64,000 nt of DNA from Lichenostomus cassidix (lineage: Eukaryota > Chordata > Aves > Passeriformes > Meliphagidae), in the NCBI GenBank assembly GCA_008360975.2, contig CM039182.1:108366443-108430442 (forward strand), in the 5' to 3' direction. Shown in pieces: positions 1 through 11,537 of this stretch. Below the pieces are notes generated by a model that searched no databases, had not been told where the DNA came from, and worked only from the letters and a program-made list of their open reading frames with translations. The translations under genes were made by a program, and so were the position numbers. How positions within the stretch are numbered: the stretch's first letter is position 1; the number at the start of each line of letters is the position of its first letter.

Positions 1-787
1 CACCTTAACTTTCACTAAAATTAACTTACATTTGTGTCCATTTGCTAACACAAGGACATGTCTTTTGTCTTCTGCTGCCCTATGTTGTTATTTGCCATAG
101 ACATCCCCACACAGCTATCATCAGAGTACTGGGTGAAAACAGATAAAAATTAGAATCCTTCATAACCCTTACAAATAGAGCAAAATAAATGTCTCTGAAA
201 TATCTGTTGTCATTGTTTGTAACTTTTAGCCATTATGCTCTTTCCCTATTTTCTTTGACAGTGGTAGCTGATGGTCTATCATGCTGGCATAAGGACTGTG
301 GGCCACAGCAACCCACACCTGAGAAAATGCCATCTCCACTGCTAATGGAAATGTGTTTTTAAAAGTAATCAATGACTGAATCATCAGCTTTGAGACAACC
401 TACCTCTGCCTACCACTATTTTAAGTGCCTTGTCAGTTACATCTGTGCTCCACAGTTGCTCCCTTTCCAAGCCTGGCACTTGGCACAGGCCTCCTTCTGC
501 TGATAACAGCAGGCAGAAGTGTCACTGAAGCCAGTGTTCAGGAATAATTTGGGGGGGAGAAAAATGAGAAAAAAGGATGAAAGGTTTCCTTGCATGTTTC
601 TGAGCTTCTTTGTTTCCAGGATCACTCACTGGCCTCAGAAGCTTAGTCAGCTTTGCCATGCTCCTTCCCAACAGTGATCCTAAGAGCTAAGCAGTTGTGC
701 CTTTTCTGCTATTCATCTGGTGGGGTTTGTTTTCACTATTTATGCCAGGTCACAGATTATGGAAAATTAGGTGCTCCTGAGCTGAGA

Positions 788-818
788 CACATATATATAT
801 ATATGTATGCATGCATGT
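788..818. repeat. AT / GCAT microsatellite
   Basis: A run of alternating AT dinucleotides passes directly into GCAT tetranucleotides. It is a simple repeat with no associated gene. Confidence 0.8.
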
Positions 819-2026
819 CTAAAAATGCAACTGTTTAGAGCAGACTTAGTATCTTCTTGAACTAATGTATTAGCTTTTCCTGGATTTGGGAAGTGTTAAG
901 CAGCCTCTGGCTAGAAACTCATGACAATTGTGTGGAGGCTAGACAGGAAGGGAAAAAATGTAGGGGTTTAGCAGTGTTCAGTGTCAGTATCCTATTTAAT
1001 CTACCTGCACTGTGTCAAGTTTTGTTTGTTTATTTGCTTTATGTGTTTAGGTGTGGTCTGAGCAAATAAAGTGATCAATTGGGTTAAGGGTGGAGGGGTT
1101 TCTGTGGTTGAACCTGAAATTTTTGCCAAGTGTTTTTATAGTCAAGCGAACAAATCACTGACTAACAGCAAAAGAAAATTTGCATATAATGCATGAGTGC
1201 AGTTGTTCTTCACCAATCCTTGTATCCTTTATATCAACTATTTTTCCTGCTACTGACAGTTTTAGAGGGAGGGTGAACAAACTGGCAAAGGTAATTGATT
1301 TTATATTCTGTTACATTAAAAGGGGAAAGCTCTCAGACTGCATATGCGAACCTTGTATAGGGTTATTTATAGAAGATTCATCTGTTCCTCAGGGAAACAA
1401 AGAAACCTTTTCAACCCTGTCTAAAGTACAGGAATGATCTAAGTTAAAACCTGCCTGAGGGCAAACACTATGTAACAATTCAGAGTTTATCCTTGGACAG
1501 GGAGCATGTTGGGTCTCTGCTGTACTCTCTTTGCACTTTGCGCAATCATTTATACTTCTGTGAAATAACTGCAAAATACCACCTTTTGTCTGACTTAGGC
1601 TTTGATTGTGTTTTATATGGCTCCATGGAGCTATAGATGATGGCGCCTTCCAAAGAAGAGATAACATCTGCAATCCTCCTATAGATCGATTCCAGGCTGT
1701 TAAGTATGTTAGAAATGCTGTTGCAGAGTGCTCTGGCAAGCTTGGCAGGTTATTTTACAGTGGTTTCAGAAGGTTTTGCCTCAGTATCCAAACTCACTCT
1801 CTGCCGGAGTTGCCTTCTACATAACAGAGCTGGAGGGAGCAATGTGGACTCCTGCCTTAGTAGTGCTGGTGCAAAGACTTGCATTTTAGCAACGGGGAAA
1901 ACAGGTGGATTTACTCTAAAATGGCAAACTGAGTAGAAGTACCTGAGGAAAAGCCTGTGATACACTGCAGGTTGCAGTCTGGTAGAACAGTTTCTTCTAG
2001 CTCCTCCAAAGCCAGAGGGGCTATCT

Positions 2027-2048
2027 GTCAGTCAGTCTCAGTCAGTCA
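2027..2048. repeat. Short AGTC tetranucleotide repeat
   Basis: Imperfect tandem copies of TCAG/AGTC in otherwise unique sequence. Confidence 0.6.
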
Positions 2049-2561
2049 ATGTGTATCCATTCTTTTGTCTTTTCATGCAGCCCCAGGCTGTCATTTTGAG
2101 CTTCAGATTCCTATCTCTACATGAGATAGGAGAGCAGTAAGGTAATGTAAAGAAAGGCCCTTTCCTCTCCCATTAGCACCAGGAGTTTTCAATGGTGCTC
2201 AGACAGTTAAAGGGAAGCAATGTTTTTTCTACATCTCTGCAAGAAAATTCACCAAAGCTTATCTGTCATATCCAACAAATTTGACAAAAGCTGACAAAAA
2301 GCTTTCAAAAGCAGCTTCGATGACCACTAATTCAATCTGCCGTTATTCCTGAAACCAGGGAAGTGGCTAAGCCACTCCCAGAGGTCGGTATGCCTTTACC
2401 CAAGCCAGACCCGAGATGACTAAATCAGGGAACCACTTGGCACACAACAGCCAAACACTTCCCCTATAACTGCTGCCTAAAACCCCCAAGTGTAACTCTC
2501 CATCTCCCGACTTAATCATGTGTTGGAGAAATTGCCTTGTCTCAACAACCTGGATGGTTTA

Positions 2562-2646
2562 TAGCATCACAGAATATCCTGAGTTGGAAGGGACCCACAA
2601 GGATCATGGAGTCCAGCTCCTGGCCCTGCACAGGACAACCCCAAAA
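2562..2646 (-). mobile_element. CR1 LINE 3' end fragment
   Basis: The + strand reads as the reverse complement of a CR1 tail: an ATCACAGAAT start, then a GTTGGAAGGGACCCAC block and a TGGCCCTGCACAGGAC block, characteristic of bird CR1 3' regions. Only about 85 bp remain. Family recognition is from memory of the CR1 consensus. Confidence 0.85.
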
Positions 2647-3111
2647 TGTTTGTCCCTTATAGAAGCAGCATGAAGTATTCTTCTGTTTCTGGGCTGAGGA
2701 AGACTTTCAGTAAGCTGTTGGTGTGCATATTTGTGACATTGTCCAGCAGCAACACTACAAAAATGAAATAATATTTGCTGTGATGTAAAGTTTTAAAATA
2801 ATTGACTGGAGGCTTCTCCTGGCCCATGGAGGATGAATTCCTCACTTCTGCTCTCAGTGAGTCCTCACACTCACATGTGTTTTCGTGCTACCACGAGGCT
2901 CAGCTTGTCTGTTTTCAGTGCTCTGCTTGATGCAAGCAGGGCTGCAGGAGCAATATGCACAATCTTAACAATATATCCTAGGAAGAACAAATGCCCTGTG
3001 TGTTACACGAGGGATGTCATGTTGTGCAAAACTTTTTTTTTTTTTTTTATATAGCCTGCATTATTGGAAGCCTATTTTGAAGCATTTGGTTTTGTTTCTT
3101 TCCATTTATAG
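2647..3111. other. Non-coding, putative RNF125 intron
   Basis: No exon seen. A run of 16 T precedes the RNF125 exon remnant and could once have served as its polypyrimidine tract, although the actual acceptor context (TTTCCATTTATAG) is weaker. Confidence 0.4.
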
Positions 3112-3262
3112 ATTTTGTCATTTCTATATTTCTGCAAGTTTAAAAAATACTGCACGGACATGCCCTTACTGCTGCACTTATCTTCCTTCTGAAGGAATTC
3201 CAGCCACTGATATTGCCAAGAAGACAGAAAGTACATACCGAAATTGCACAGAATGCAAAATA
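3112..3262 (+). pseudogene. RNF125: RNF125 exon 2 remnant (second half of RING plus linker), probably inactive
   Basis: The frame from 3112 encodes the second half of an RNF125-type RING followed by the linker that leads to its next zinc finger. The stretch [18 protein letters not shown] is very close to mammalian RNF125. RNF125 (TRAC-1) is a RING E3 ubiquitin ligase that restrains RIG-I/MDA5 signalling. Two lesions argue against function. The FCxxC pair that should supply two zinc ligands reads FCHFY, so one cysteine is gone. The reading frame also runs into a TGA at 3263-3265 without a GT donor where the exon should end. The AG acceptor at 3110-3111 is kept. Its position upstream of RNF138 on the same strand matches the human order, so this looks like a unitary pseudogene rather than a retrocopy. 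An alternative is a sequencing or assembly error, or a diverged but used exon. Confidence 0.72.
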
Positions 3263-3265
3263 TGA

Positions 3266-5807
3266 CTTTGAAGCATTCAACACTAACTACTAAATAATTC
3301 CAGAGATGTCTCCATGCATGACAACTAACACTATTAAGATCCCTTTTTAATGGAAGGTATAAACAGCAATTCCACTGTTGCCTTTTGAGCCTAGAAATGA
3401 AACTTGAGATAATTTTAGTATAGGAGGTAATAGATTGGTGGATCTTTATTTGCGCTCCAGGGGCAGTTATGGAAGAATATCCTCAAAAGCCCACCCCGAC
3501 AGGGGTGAATATAGTTTTATAGGTTTTAGGACATTAGCATAGTTGATAAAAAGCATCCATTAGGAGGACAAGTGGTGACGTGATTCCCCCCACGTCAAGC
3601 CCTTTCCCTGGAGCTGCCCCCCCTTGGTATTAGCTGTACTTGTTCATGAAAATGTGTGTCAAAGACGTTTGTTCTCAACCTTGGTTCCCAGGGATAAGGA
3701 AGACAGGGGAGGGCCCTGTACTCCCTGGGGCTTGGAGCTTTGGAATGTGTTTGGTCTTTCTCGCTGGGGAAGAAGTACTGAGAAGGCTACAAATATATAA
3801 AAGAAAAAGACAAAAAATCATCCAGCATCATCACCAGCATGATGATGGAAGAATAAATTTTTATAATTCACCAAGCTCATATCTAAAAGAGTTCTAAAAC
3901 ATTCTGTCAGTGCCATTGCAAATATTAAGCTCAGATCTAAACCTATGGGAGGCAAATCTTCTTGACCCCCTACGTTGGCTTTGACTGGATAAAGGACATA
4001 GAAAATACCTCATGATTGTGTTTCATCAGAAGTATAGTATTTCACTGTTATATGGAAGTTCTGAGTTCATGGAAATCAGACAGCCAGTAGCAGCAGCAAT
4101 ATCAAACTCCAATTTCATCATTAATTAATCAATCATCAGAAAGTTTGGCTGATGACTTTTCTGATGTCAGAATCAGACCCTCACATTAGAATATCTTTTG
4201 GTTTTAGCAAAGCTGGTGTAGATTTTCATTAGGAGAAACGAGCAAGATGTGAACTGGGAGGGTCCCCCTCCCCAAAATAAAAATTTTTCCTTTCCAGATT
4301 TATTTCCAAAATATTAAGAGCCACAATAATGGACACATAAATTCACCACAAAAACTAATACTTATTTCACCTAAATGGACTTTATTTTTATAAACTGAAT
4401 GTTATTATTATATAATGCATTAGTGCAATACTAAACCAGTAATAAAATGCTTGAGAAACTGAGCTAGGAGTTGAAGACCTAGGTATATGTGGCTTCCCTT
4501 GGTATAGCCACAATGTTGTAATAAGGTTTGAACTAGAAAATATTGAGTGATGTATTAGCATGAATGTGTCATGGTATAAAACATAACAAGCTGCTGCTTC
4601 TCACTGCTTAGGTATGTCTGAGTAAAATGAGACCTCATTTAAGAACTTATGAAGAATAAGTAGAAAAATGTGGACCTATACAAAAGCTTGGAGATGCTGT
4701 AACAAGGTAGACCTCAGTGTTGAGGCTTTGTAAAAGCACTTTTGAATTTGTTATTCCAATGTAGTCTATTAAATTTGGGTTTTGCTGTTTTTCTTGGGGG
4801 AGAATTACATTCATTTTCAAATAAAACTCCTTGAAAATGTTGAACAAGACTGATCATAATCTGAATATAATTGACCCTCTCCTAATAATTTGTGCTTTGG
4901 AAATAGTTTTGAATTACCAAGATTGGCAGCTTTTCTTATTTATATAAGTAGTATATAAATACTACTTATATAGTATATAGAAAGAATATATTAAAAAAAA
5001 AAATGTGTGTGTTGTATGTCAAAAGTTCAAAGTCTTTCTCCCTTTCATTCACTTTCAGGACAGGACCTGTTAGAGAATTCAATTATGTGTGTAGCCATTC
5101 TAAAATTACTCAGGTCTTGAAGTGCAATGGCTTTTAGTTTTGTCCATTAATGATTAGGAGCAATTTTGATATCATTATTGAAATGCTTTTATTTATTAAT
5201 TTAAAATCCCAATACTCTTTGCTGTTTGAATTCCTAAATAACATGTTATTCTTATCAGTTACTGTTCTGACGCTCAGAAAAACTTGAACATTTGTCCACA
5301 CACATTTGAGAATTGCACTGACCTGAAAATTTGTCTCCAACATGCAACAAGACCATGTTCTGTACTGAATGAGTAGGAATCCTCTGCTAAGAGGTGTCGA
5401 TACTCAATGAGCGCTCCTGAGAATTGAAAGTTTGGTCACGCCTGCTCCAAGAATATCTCAGCAATTAAATTATGCTTTTAGAAAATGCCTGTAGTGGTAG
5501 TGTTCAGTATTTTCATTTGTTCTTCTCTAAGGTCATGGATAACCATAACACAAGTTGAGTGCATTTCTGGATCGATATCCTGACATGTTGGCACAGTTCT
5601 GTGCAGCATCCATTAGCAAGGCTGACCTTTTGCCAGCATAGCATACATTAGGTGCTGTTACACACCCGTGTTGCAGTCTGGCATGGCAAAAGAAGATCCC
5701 TATGATGTCTGGCCCAGGAAATCCCAATACTTCTTTTATGGTTTGTAGTACCAAAAATGTATCAGTTACTCAGCATCCACTAAAAATGTACTACTTCTTT
5801 TTCGCAG
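3266..5807. other. Putative RNF125 intron space, exon 3 not found
   Basis: The RNF125 exon carrying the C2HC zinc finger (human motif of the RxHIxTCxKY type) should lie here. I read the three + frames for it and did not find it. The only structured element seen is the LTR-like segment at about 3417-3800. The remainder is AT-rich with no supported gene. Confidence 0.45.
3417..3800 (-). repeat. Probable solo LTR of an avian endogenous retrovirus, boundaries uncertain
   Basis: Read on the minus strand this block has the order of an LTR promoter: a TATAAAA box near 3515-3521, a GC-rich stretch (CCCCTGTCGGGGTGGG) downstream of it, then CTGGAGCGCAAATAAAG containing an AATAAA signal (complement at 3445-3450). 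The spacing of TATA to AATAAA, about 70 bp, suits a retroviral R region. I could not fix the TG...CA ends or a target duplication, and no internal retroviral sequence adjoins it, so a solo LTR is the best reading. Confidence 0.5.
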
Positions 5808-5897
5808 ATCCTCCTGTCCTTATTGCCAGTGCAAAGTCGATGAGGGTGAGCTAATGGACCATGTCTCATGCACCACAGATCAGAAGGGAGAGCAGTG
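5808..5897 (+). pseudogene. RNF125: RNF125 zinc-finger exon remnant (CPxC finger)
   Basis: A 90-bp exon-like block between a good acceptor (TTCTTTTTCGCAG) and a good donor (TG/GTAATG). It encodes SSCPYCQCKVDEGELMDHV, which corresponds to the CPFC...LLDHC finger of mammalian RNF125 and to CPLC...LLDHC of RNF138. The histidine pair that follows DHC in the human protein is replaced by threonines, so the zinc site looks broken. It lies 2.5 kb downstream of the other remnant, in the right order and on the same strand. The following CPLC finger and UIM exons were not found before RNF138. It could still be a functional exon of a diverged gene, but the missing partners make decay more likely. Confidence 0.6.
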
Positions 5898-6857
5898 GTA
5901 ATGTACATAAGCATATTATTTTACTGAATTTGCACATTAAACTGATTAATTCTAGCAACCATTGCTGATAGGAAATAATAGACAAAGAGAAAATATATTA
6001 ATTGTTTAATTGGTTTTGACAGCAGAGGACAAATGTACGTATATTTGTTCCCTCTCCCTATCTCTCACAGACAAGCATGTATGCACACAGTATTTAAAAT
6101 TTTAGCATTCCTATCATTGTGAGTGCTGGTCAAACCACTGAAAATGTGTAGTAAGTCTTATGATGGATACAACAAACAGTTACTTATAGCCAAGACAAAG
6201 AGCATTATTAGGTGCAGTGACTTGCCTGATTTTAAATCCAGCATGTCCTATTTCTACCACCTTAACTCAGTTTTGTGTAGCATTTCTTGTGTATTCTTGT
6301 CTGGGTTTTGAACTTATAATCTGAAAATGCTTATGTAGTCTTATATAGGAGTTTGTCAGAGCAGGAGGGTTAATTTTTTTTTCCTAAGTTTTGATAGCTT
6401 CACATAAACAGCGTCATTCTGAAGGTCCATGGATGTTGCAAGGTCTTACTGTGACTCTGTTTGTAGGTTTGAGGTCAACGGGGTGTAGACTCGGATCTCA
6501 ACAAAGGTAATTTACTCCTCTGATCATTATTTGCCATGGCATTTCAAACTCTGACTCTCCCATCTCACAGAAGAGGTGTTTTAGAGAGGTTACAGACTCA
6601 AGGACCTGTAGACAAATCAACCAGCACTGCCATTTCCCGCAGCAGGTGGGATGGGGGGAATATGCTCTGTTCCCTCTTACACTGCATGTTAGTTTTCACC
6701 ACTTTATCCATGATCATATAAGACAGAACCTGAGTAAATTAAAGGAAATATTCACACAGAGTGTATGCAGTTTGTACCTTTATATAAGTTAATGCTTTAA
6801 TGTTTACAGTATACAGGTACACTGGCTTTTACAGCAGCCTTTCCTATTTGTTTGCAG
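5898..6857. other. Non-coding, no feature seen
   Basis: No exon, repeat family or RNA gene recognised. The last RNF125 exons (second CPxC finger and UIM) were sought here without success. Confidence 0.45.
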
Positions 6858-7029
6858 CTCCATTCCAGGAGCAATTCCAAGGCCAATCTTGTGCATATTG
6901 ATGACAACAATGCAATGCTGGAGGTGGATGACAAACAACAGCATTTCAGATGCTACAGGACCAAACAAATTGGAACAAATCACCCCTTGAAACAGTACTG
7001 GGTGTACTACCTACTGCCAAAGGCTGCAC
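6858..7029 (+). other. Unrecognised exon-like open block
   Basis: A 172-bp open block is flanked by a plausible acceptor (TTTGTTTGCAG) and a near-consensus donor (C/GTAAGT). It translates without stops into a charged, then aromatic peptide containing NSKANLVHIDDNNAMLEVDD and FRCYRTKQ. The composition looks more protein-like than the other short ORFs nearby. It does not match the RNF125 or RNF138 exons I know, and I recognise no family. It could be an exon of an unannotated transcript, a fragment of a transposon or retrogene, or chance. I saw no partner exon. Confidence 0.2.
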
Positions 7030-9875
7030 GTAAGTTTCCATTTAAAGTGCAGGATGAGGCTTAAAATAAGCAAAGTTGATTAAGTGAACACTGTTTTTAA
7101 AGGATAGCATGAAGTAAACATTCTGTTTATAATAAGAAAAAAAATTGAAACCTGTTCAAGAGAACAGGGTCTTTTAACAAATCTCTAGTCTTACTATGTA
7201 TGTTAAAAAAAGTATATCCATTTTTTTTCCATGTGCAGTATAACACAGGATCTTTCAAAGAAGTGCTTGATCTGTAAGAAATTAAAATTCACGTTCATGC
7301 ATTGAAGCATATACACCAAGTAAAACAGCTTTACTCACATGGGAACCTGTTAACAAGGAAACTGCCCTTTAGCCTTAAGGTTTTGAAATCAAAACGTGAA
7401 ATCTCTTCCAGTTGGGGAAGAGAAAGGTTCAATGGGTCATGTGCTTGAGAAAGTTGCTTCCCTTTTCTTTGAGATCTGCCCTCGGGAAAGAAAATTCCTC
7501 AGTCAGAAAGATGGGCAGTGTTGCTCCAAAGGGCATGATACGGTGAGAACATCTGACTTAACTGAAAAAACATCTAGTTTGCCAGAGCAAAGTAGCCAAA
7601 AAACATGGGGGAAAAGTTATTTGATTTATGGCTTTCTGGACATCTGAAAAACATGTAAGAAATAAGTTGTATGAGTGTTGTCCTTAGTTTTGTCTGTGGC
7701 TGCCAGTGTTTGTAGGGATACACCCAGCAAGAGCAAAAAAGATGTCACTCCCCTCCTACATGGCACCTTCTGACCCCTCTGCAGTTACATAGCTTTGTTT
7801 CTTTCCCCTTCTGCTCACATCCATCTTTGACTGCTCCAACAGAACAAATATCTGCAATTTCATATTGGCAAGTAGGTGTGCTGTTCTTGCAGCAGCATTG
7901 TCAAGAAAACAACCAGAATGATAGTTGTATGAAAAGTATTTGTACAAAGTTGTACAATAGCTGTGCAAAGGTGATCTAAAATGTGCCTTTTGAGTGGCAG
8001 TTTATCCTGTGAACAATAGAAGTTTACGAGCAGTTCTAAAAGTTTTCACTGTTGAGATTTCATTTCACAAACACATTTTATCACAAGGAATAAAAAGCTG
8101 GAAGGGCCGTTGGTTTCATTTCATCTAAAATGTCTGATTTAAAATGCTCTCCTTCAAATAAATGTGTTTCATAAACTTCAGCTGCCTGATTTCTCTTTAC
8201 ATGTTGTTTATGTGAATGGCAAAAACTACATAAGATTTACAAGGCTGGTGCCATGCTCTATATTGCTCCACAGCACACCAGTTGTCAGCTCCAAGGACAC
8301 AGCTTTATTAAAGGATCAAGATTTACAATAACGTTAACAAGAGCATTAATGCCTTCACAGACACCTTCCTGTAGTTTACTTCCCTGAAGTCACCTGCACT
8401 ATTTCTCCCCTGCCAAAGCTACTAATCGATAAATACTGTGGTCTCCTGAACAAAGTTCAAATGGATCTATCATGTTGCTTTAGTAATAAATCTTTGCTTT
8501 TGTTTAACACCTGCTTTCAAAAGACATAACCTTCTTTACCTGCAGTAATTAAACTTCCTAACAGCCTTATTTGGTGATTAAAACCTGCTCCCTTTTTAAA
8601 GACTGAGAAACTGATGCATATGGGCATGCTTTGCTGAAGTCATACAAGAAGAATAAAAAGGCTTGGAAGCCCATCTCTGCCAGCCTCCTGTGTGCTGAGG
8701 CTGAAGGCCATGCTGCCTGCATCCCAATGGTAGTTGTGTAGCATCTGAACTGAGACATCTGTAATTCTTTTACATGTACTGTCACAGCCTGGCTAGGCTA
8801 CACCTGAAGCTGATATACAGCTGTGGTGTCATCCTCACTGACACAAACATATACAAGAACCACTCTGCAGGCTATTTACCACTTAAAGTGTAGTTCTGTG
8901 TCTTCTTCTGGCTGCCCCTGCAGTGCTGATGAGGTTACTGCCACCAACTGCTGCTGATCACCCATCATGCCTACCCTGATTGACTGGTCTGGCTTCCTGC
9001 TTCATTTCATGGAAGAAGATAATCAATCACTTTAAATAGTAGGGGGTTTTGCCAGCCTATGCACAGCCCAGATAACTCTTAGCAGCAGTGATGAAAGCAG
9101 GATGGCAGTAACCTCCTAAGCTAGTACAGCCACAGTTACCAGAGGACATCTTACCACAACACCTCAAATTCCAGGCCTGTCTTCTCCTGGGAGATCCCTA
9201 CCCAAGGAGTTCTGCCTTTTTCACCAGATTTTCTCCCAACCTGAAGCATGGGCAGCAAATACCCCAGCCCAGGCAACTTAACTCACTATGGGCCCAAGGC
9301 TTTGGAAGTGCTTCCTTTCAGAGCTTCAGATCTCCTGCTCCTAAGAGGCATGCAAATTTTGTCTCCATGTGGTCTAAAAAGAAGGTTTTTAGGCAGCAAT
9401 TGGCTTTTGTTCCACTGCCTCTGCTTTTGCTTAGGAAGATACTAACATTAATAGGTAATAGTAATTGTGACAGATACTGAACAAGAACACAGAGCCAGCA
9501 TCCTTCATGGAATCACAGGATGGTTTGTCTGTCATCTTCACCTGAAGAGAGAGCTTAGTTCACTTCACAGGAACTTCACCTCCTGTAGTTCCCTCTCCCT
9601 CCCAAACCATGAGCCCAGATGGTGTCATGGGCATTGCCTCTTGCTGCTGATCACTAGCAGCTACAAGCAGCTCTGATGGATGTCTGAAGTCTGCAAGCAT
9701 ATGCAAACCACAGGTCTCAATGTTTTGCACTCTCTCTTTCCTAAAAGTCTAACCTCAGGCTAGAGAGAGAGGGGGATCTCCCCACTTAGTCATCTCCTCG
9801 GAACATCTAGCTATAATACAGACAGCTGCAGTCAAAGAGACAGAGGAAACCAAGATGAAGGATCTCTTTCCTCTC
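7030..9875. other. Intergenic, no gene recognised
   Basis: Short ORFs on both strands lack domains. The block around 8,640-9,450 is less AT-rich than its surroundings but I find no splice-bounded coding signal. A short stretch near 9505-9530 resembles the start of a CR1 tail but is too short to call. Confidence 0.4.
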
Positions 9876-10062
9876 AGCCCTGGCACTGGAACAGGTTGTC
9901 CAGAGAAGTGGTGGATGCTCCATTCCTTGAAGTGTTCAAGCCCAGGTTTAGATGGAGCTCTGAGCAACTTGACCTAGTGAAAGGTGTCCCTGCCCAAGGC
10001 AGAGCAGATGGAACTAGATGATCTTTAAGGTTCTTTCCAACCCAAACCATTCTATAATCTTC
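9876..10062 (+). mobile_element. CR1 LINE 3' end, sense orientation
   Basis: Contains the typical CR1 tail series: GGCACTGGAACAGGTTGTCC, then AGTGTTCAAGCCCAG, then GATGATCTTTAAGGTTCTTTCC, ending in CATTCTATAATCTT, a decayed copy of the 8-bp CR1 terminal repeat. It lacks the upstream open reading frame. Confidence 0.9.
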
Positions 10063-10462
10063 GAGCACAAAAGACCAGGCCTAGACTGAATCTCATATTT
10101 ATTATGATTACAATATTTTGAAAGTAATATAATTGATATATTCCATACAAATCTGTTTCTTTTTAAAGCATTTCCAACATTTTGGTTTTAGTTTATATGC
10201 CAAGAGTTATGTCCAGATGAGGTCAGTGCTAGATGTGCTTGACAGGTCCAAAGTCTTCTCTACCTGGAGAAATCCACTGGCATCACTATATTAGATGGAT
10301 ATTCTTAAAAGTCCTTATTCTGGAAGAAAAGTGCACAGTCATACCACTGAATTAAGATTTTTTTTTTTGGTCACGATCATTCAGGGGAATGAAAACCTGT
10401 CCCAAATCTCAGTAATACCACTAAAACTACTCCATAAAATCACTGCTAGTCACAGTCACAGT
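10063..10462. other. Short unique spacer between two CR1 copies
   Basis: AT-rich, no gene seen. A small CAGTCA/CACAGT repeat at about 10451-10467 marks the junction with the next CR1. Confidence 0.5.
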
Positions 10463-10985
10463 CACAGAATTCCAGCATCAATTAGGTTGGAGAAGACCTC
10501 TGAAATAATCAAATCCAACCTATGACTGAACATCACGTCAGCTAGACCATGGCACTAAGTGCCATGTCCCGTCTTTCCTTCAATAGGGCGTTTAACCTGA
10601 ACTTCAACAAGTGAACACCACCTCCCTGGAAAGCCCATTCCAGTGATTAATCACGCTGAAGAAACTCCTCCTGATGTCCAACCTAAGCCTCCTCTGGCAT
10701 GGCTTGAAGCTAATTCCTCTTGTCCTGTCAATGGTTACCTGGGAGAAGAGGCCAATTCCCACCTGACTACACCCTCCAGATGGAGAGCAATAAAGTCTCC
10801 CCTGAGCCTCATTTTCTCCACGATAAACAACCCCTGCTCCCTCAGCCGCTCCTCACAGGACTTGTGCTCCAGACCCTTCCCCAGCTCCATGGCTGTTCTC
10901 TGGACCCGCTCCAGCCCCTCAATGTCCTTCCCGGATTAAGGGGCCCAGAACTGAACAGAGGATTTGAGGGCGGCCTGCCCGGTGC
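10463..10985 (-). mobile_element. CR1 LINE 3' portion, antisense, abutting the RNF138 promoter
   Basis: Reverse-complement CR1 3' region of about 520 bp: ATTAGGTTGGAGAAGACCTC near its + strand start, then CTCCTGATGTCCAACCTAAG, ACTTGTGCTCCAGACCCTTC and TGTTCTCTGGACCCGCTCCA. All are standard blocks of the CR1 ORF2 end and 3' UTR. It stops where the CpG island begins, so the promoter evolved or survived directly next to it. Confidence 0.9.
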
Positions 10986-11189
10986 CGAGTGGACGATTCG
11001 ATCCAGAAACACCCCAGAGCACGAGCGGTGTCACCGTGCAGCAGCTGTTAGGAGTGCCGCTGCTCGCGGAAGCGCAGCGGGCGGGCGGCGGGGCGGGCGC
11101 AGCGCGCTGGGCGGAGCGGGGAAGCCTCACGGCCGGGGCGGAGCGGCGGCCGTGTCGTAGCAGCCCCGCCGTGCCGGGAGGCGATCGCC

Positions 11190-11282
11190 ATGGAAACCCC
11201 GGCCCCGCCCCTGCCCCCCCGGGTGCCGCCGGGAGCGCGGCCGGAGCTGCCGGGTCCCTCCTCCCCGGGCAGCGCCAGGTAG
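11190..11282 (+). other. Candidate upstream ORF or alternative first exon of RNF138
   Basis: An ATG in strong context (GCGATCGCCATGG) opens a 30-codon proline-rich ORF that ends at TAG 11280-11282. The sequence around the stop, GCCAG/GTAGAG, is also a fair splice donor. If transcription starts upstream of 11190 this would be a uORF in the 5' UTR or a non-canonical first exon. It is not in frame with the RNF138 start. Confidence 0.25.
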
Positions 11283-11537
11283 AGCGCGGGGCGGGGGCAG
11301 CCCCGGCCCGGGCGGGAGGAGCCGCGAGGGGCGGCTGGCGGAGCGCAGGCCCGGCTCTCTCCGTTGCCCCGCCGCAGCCCGGCCCGGATCGCGACCGGCG
11401 CCGCTGCCCCCAGCCATCGGCTCCCGGACGGCCGGCGGCGCCCCTAGGAGCTGAGCAGGGCCGGGCTCTCCTCAGCCCGCCAGGGCGGGGCTTGTTCCTA
11501 GTCCGCGATCGTGACGGAGAGGCCCTTACGTGTTGCC

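Larger units (their letters stand above)
1..2555. other. Intergenic or upstream RNF125 flank, no exon recognised
   Basis: AT-rich non-coding sequence. The short ORFs here show no recognisable domain and no convincing splice borders. The first RING half-exon of RNF125, expected upstream of the remnant at 3112, was looked for and not found; it may lie before the window or be lost. An (AT)n/(GCAT)n microsatellite sits near 790-818 and an AGTC-type repeat near 2027-2048. Confidence 0.5.

Noticed and set aside
9505..9530. Short CR1-like start (ATCACAGGATGGTTTG)
   Set aside because: Too short and not followed by further CR1 blocks.
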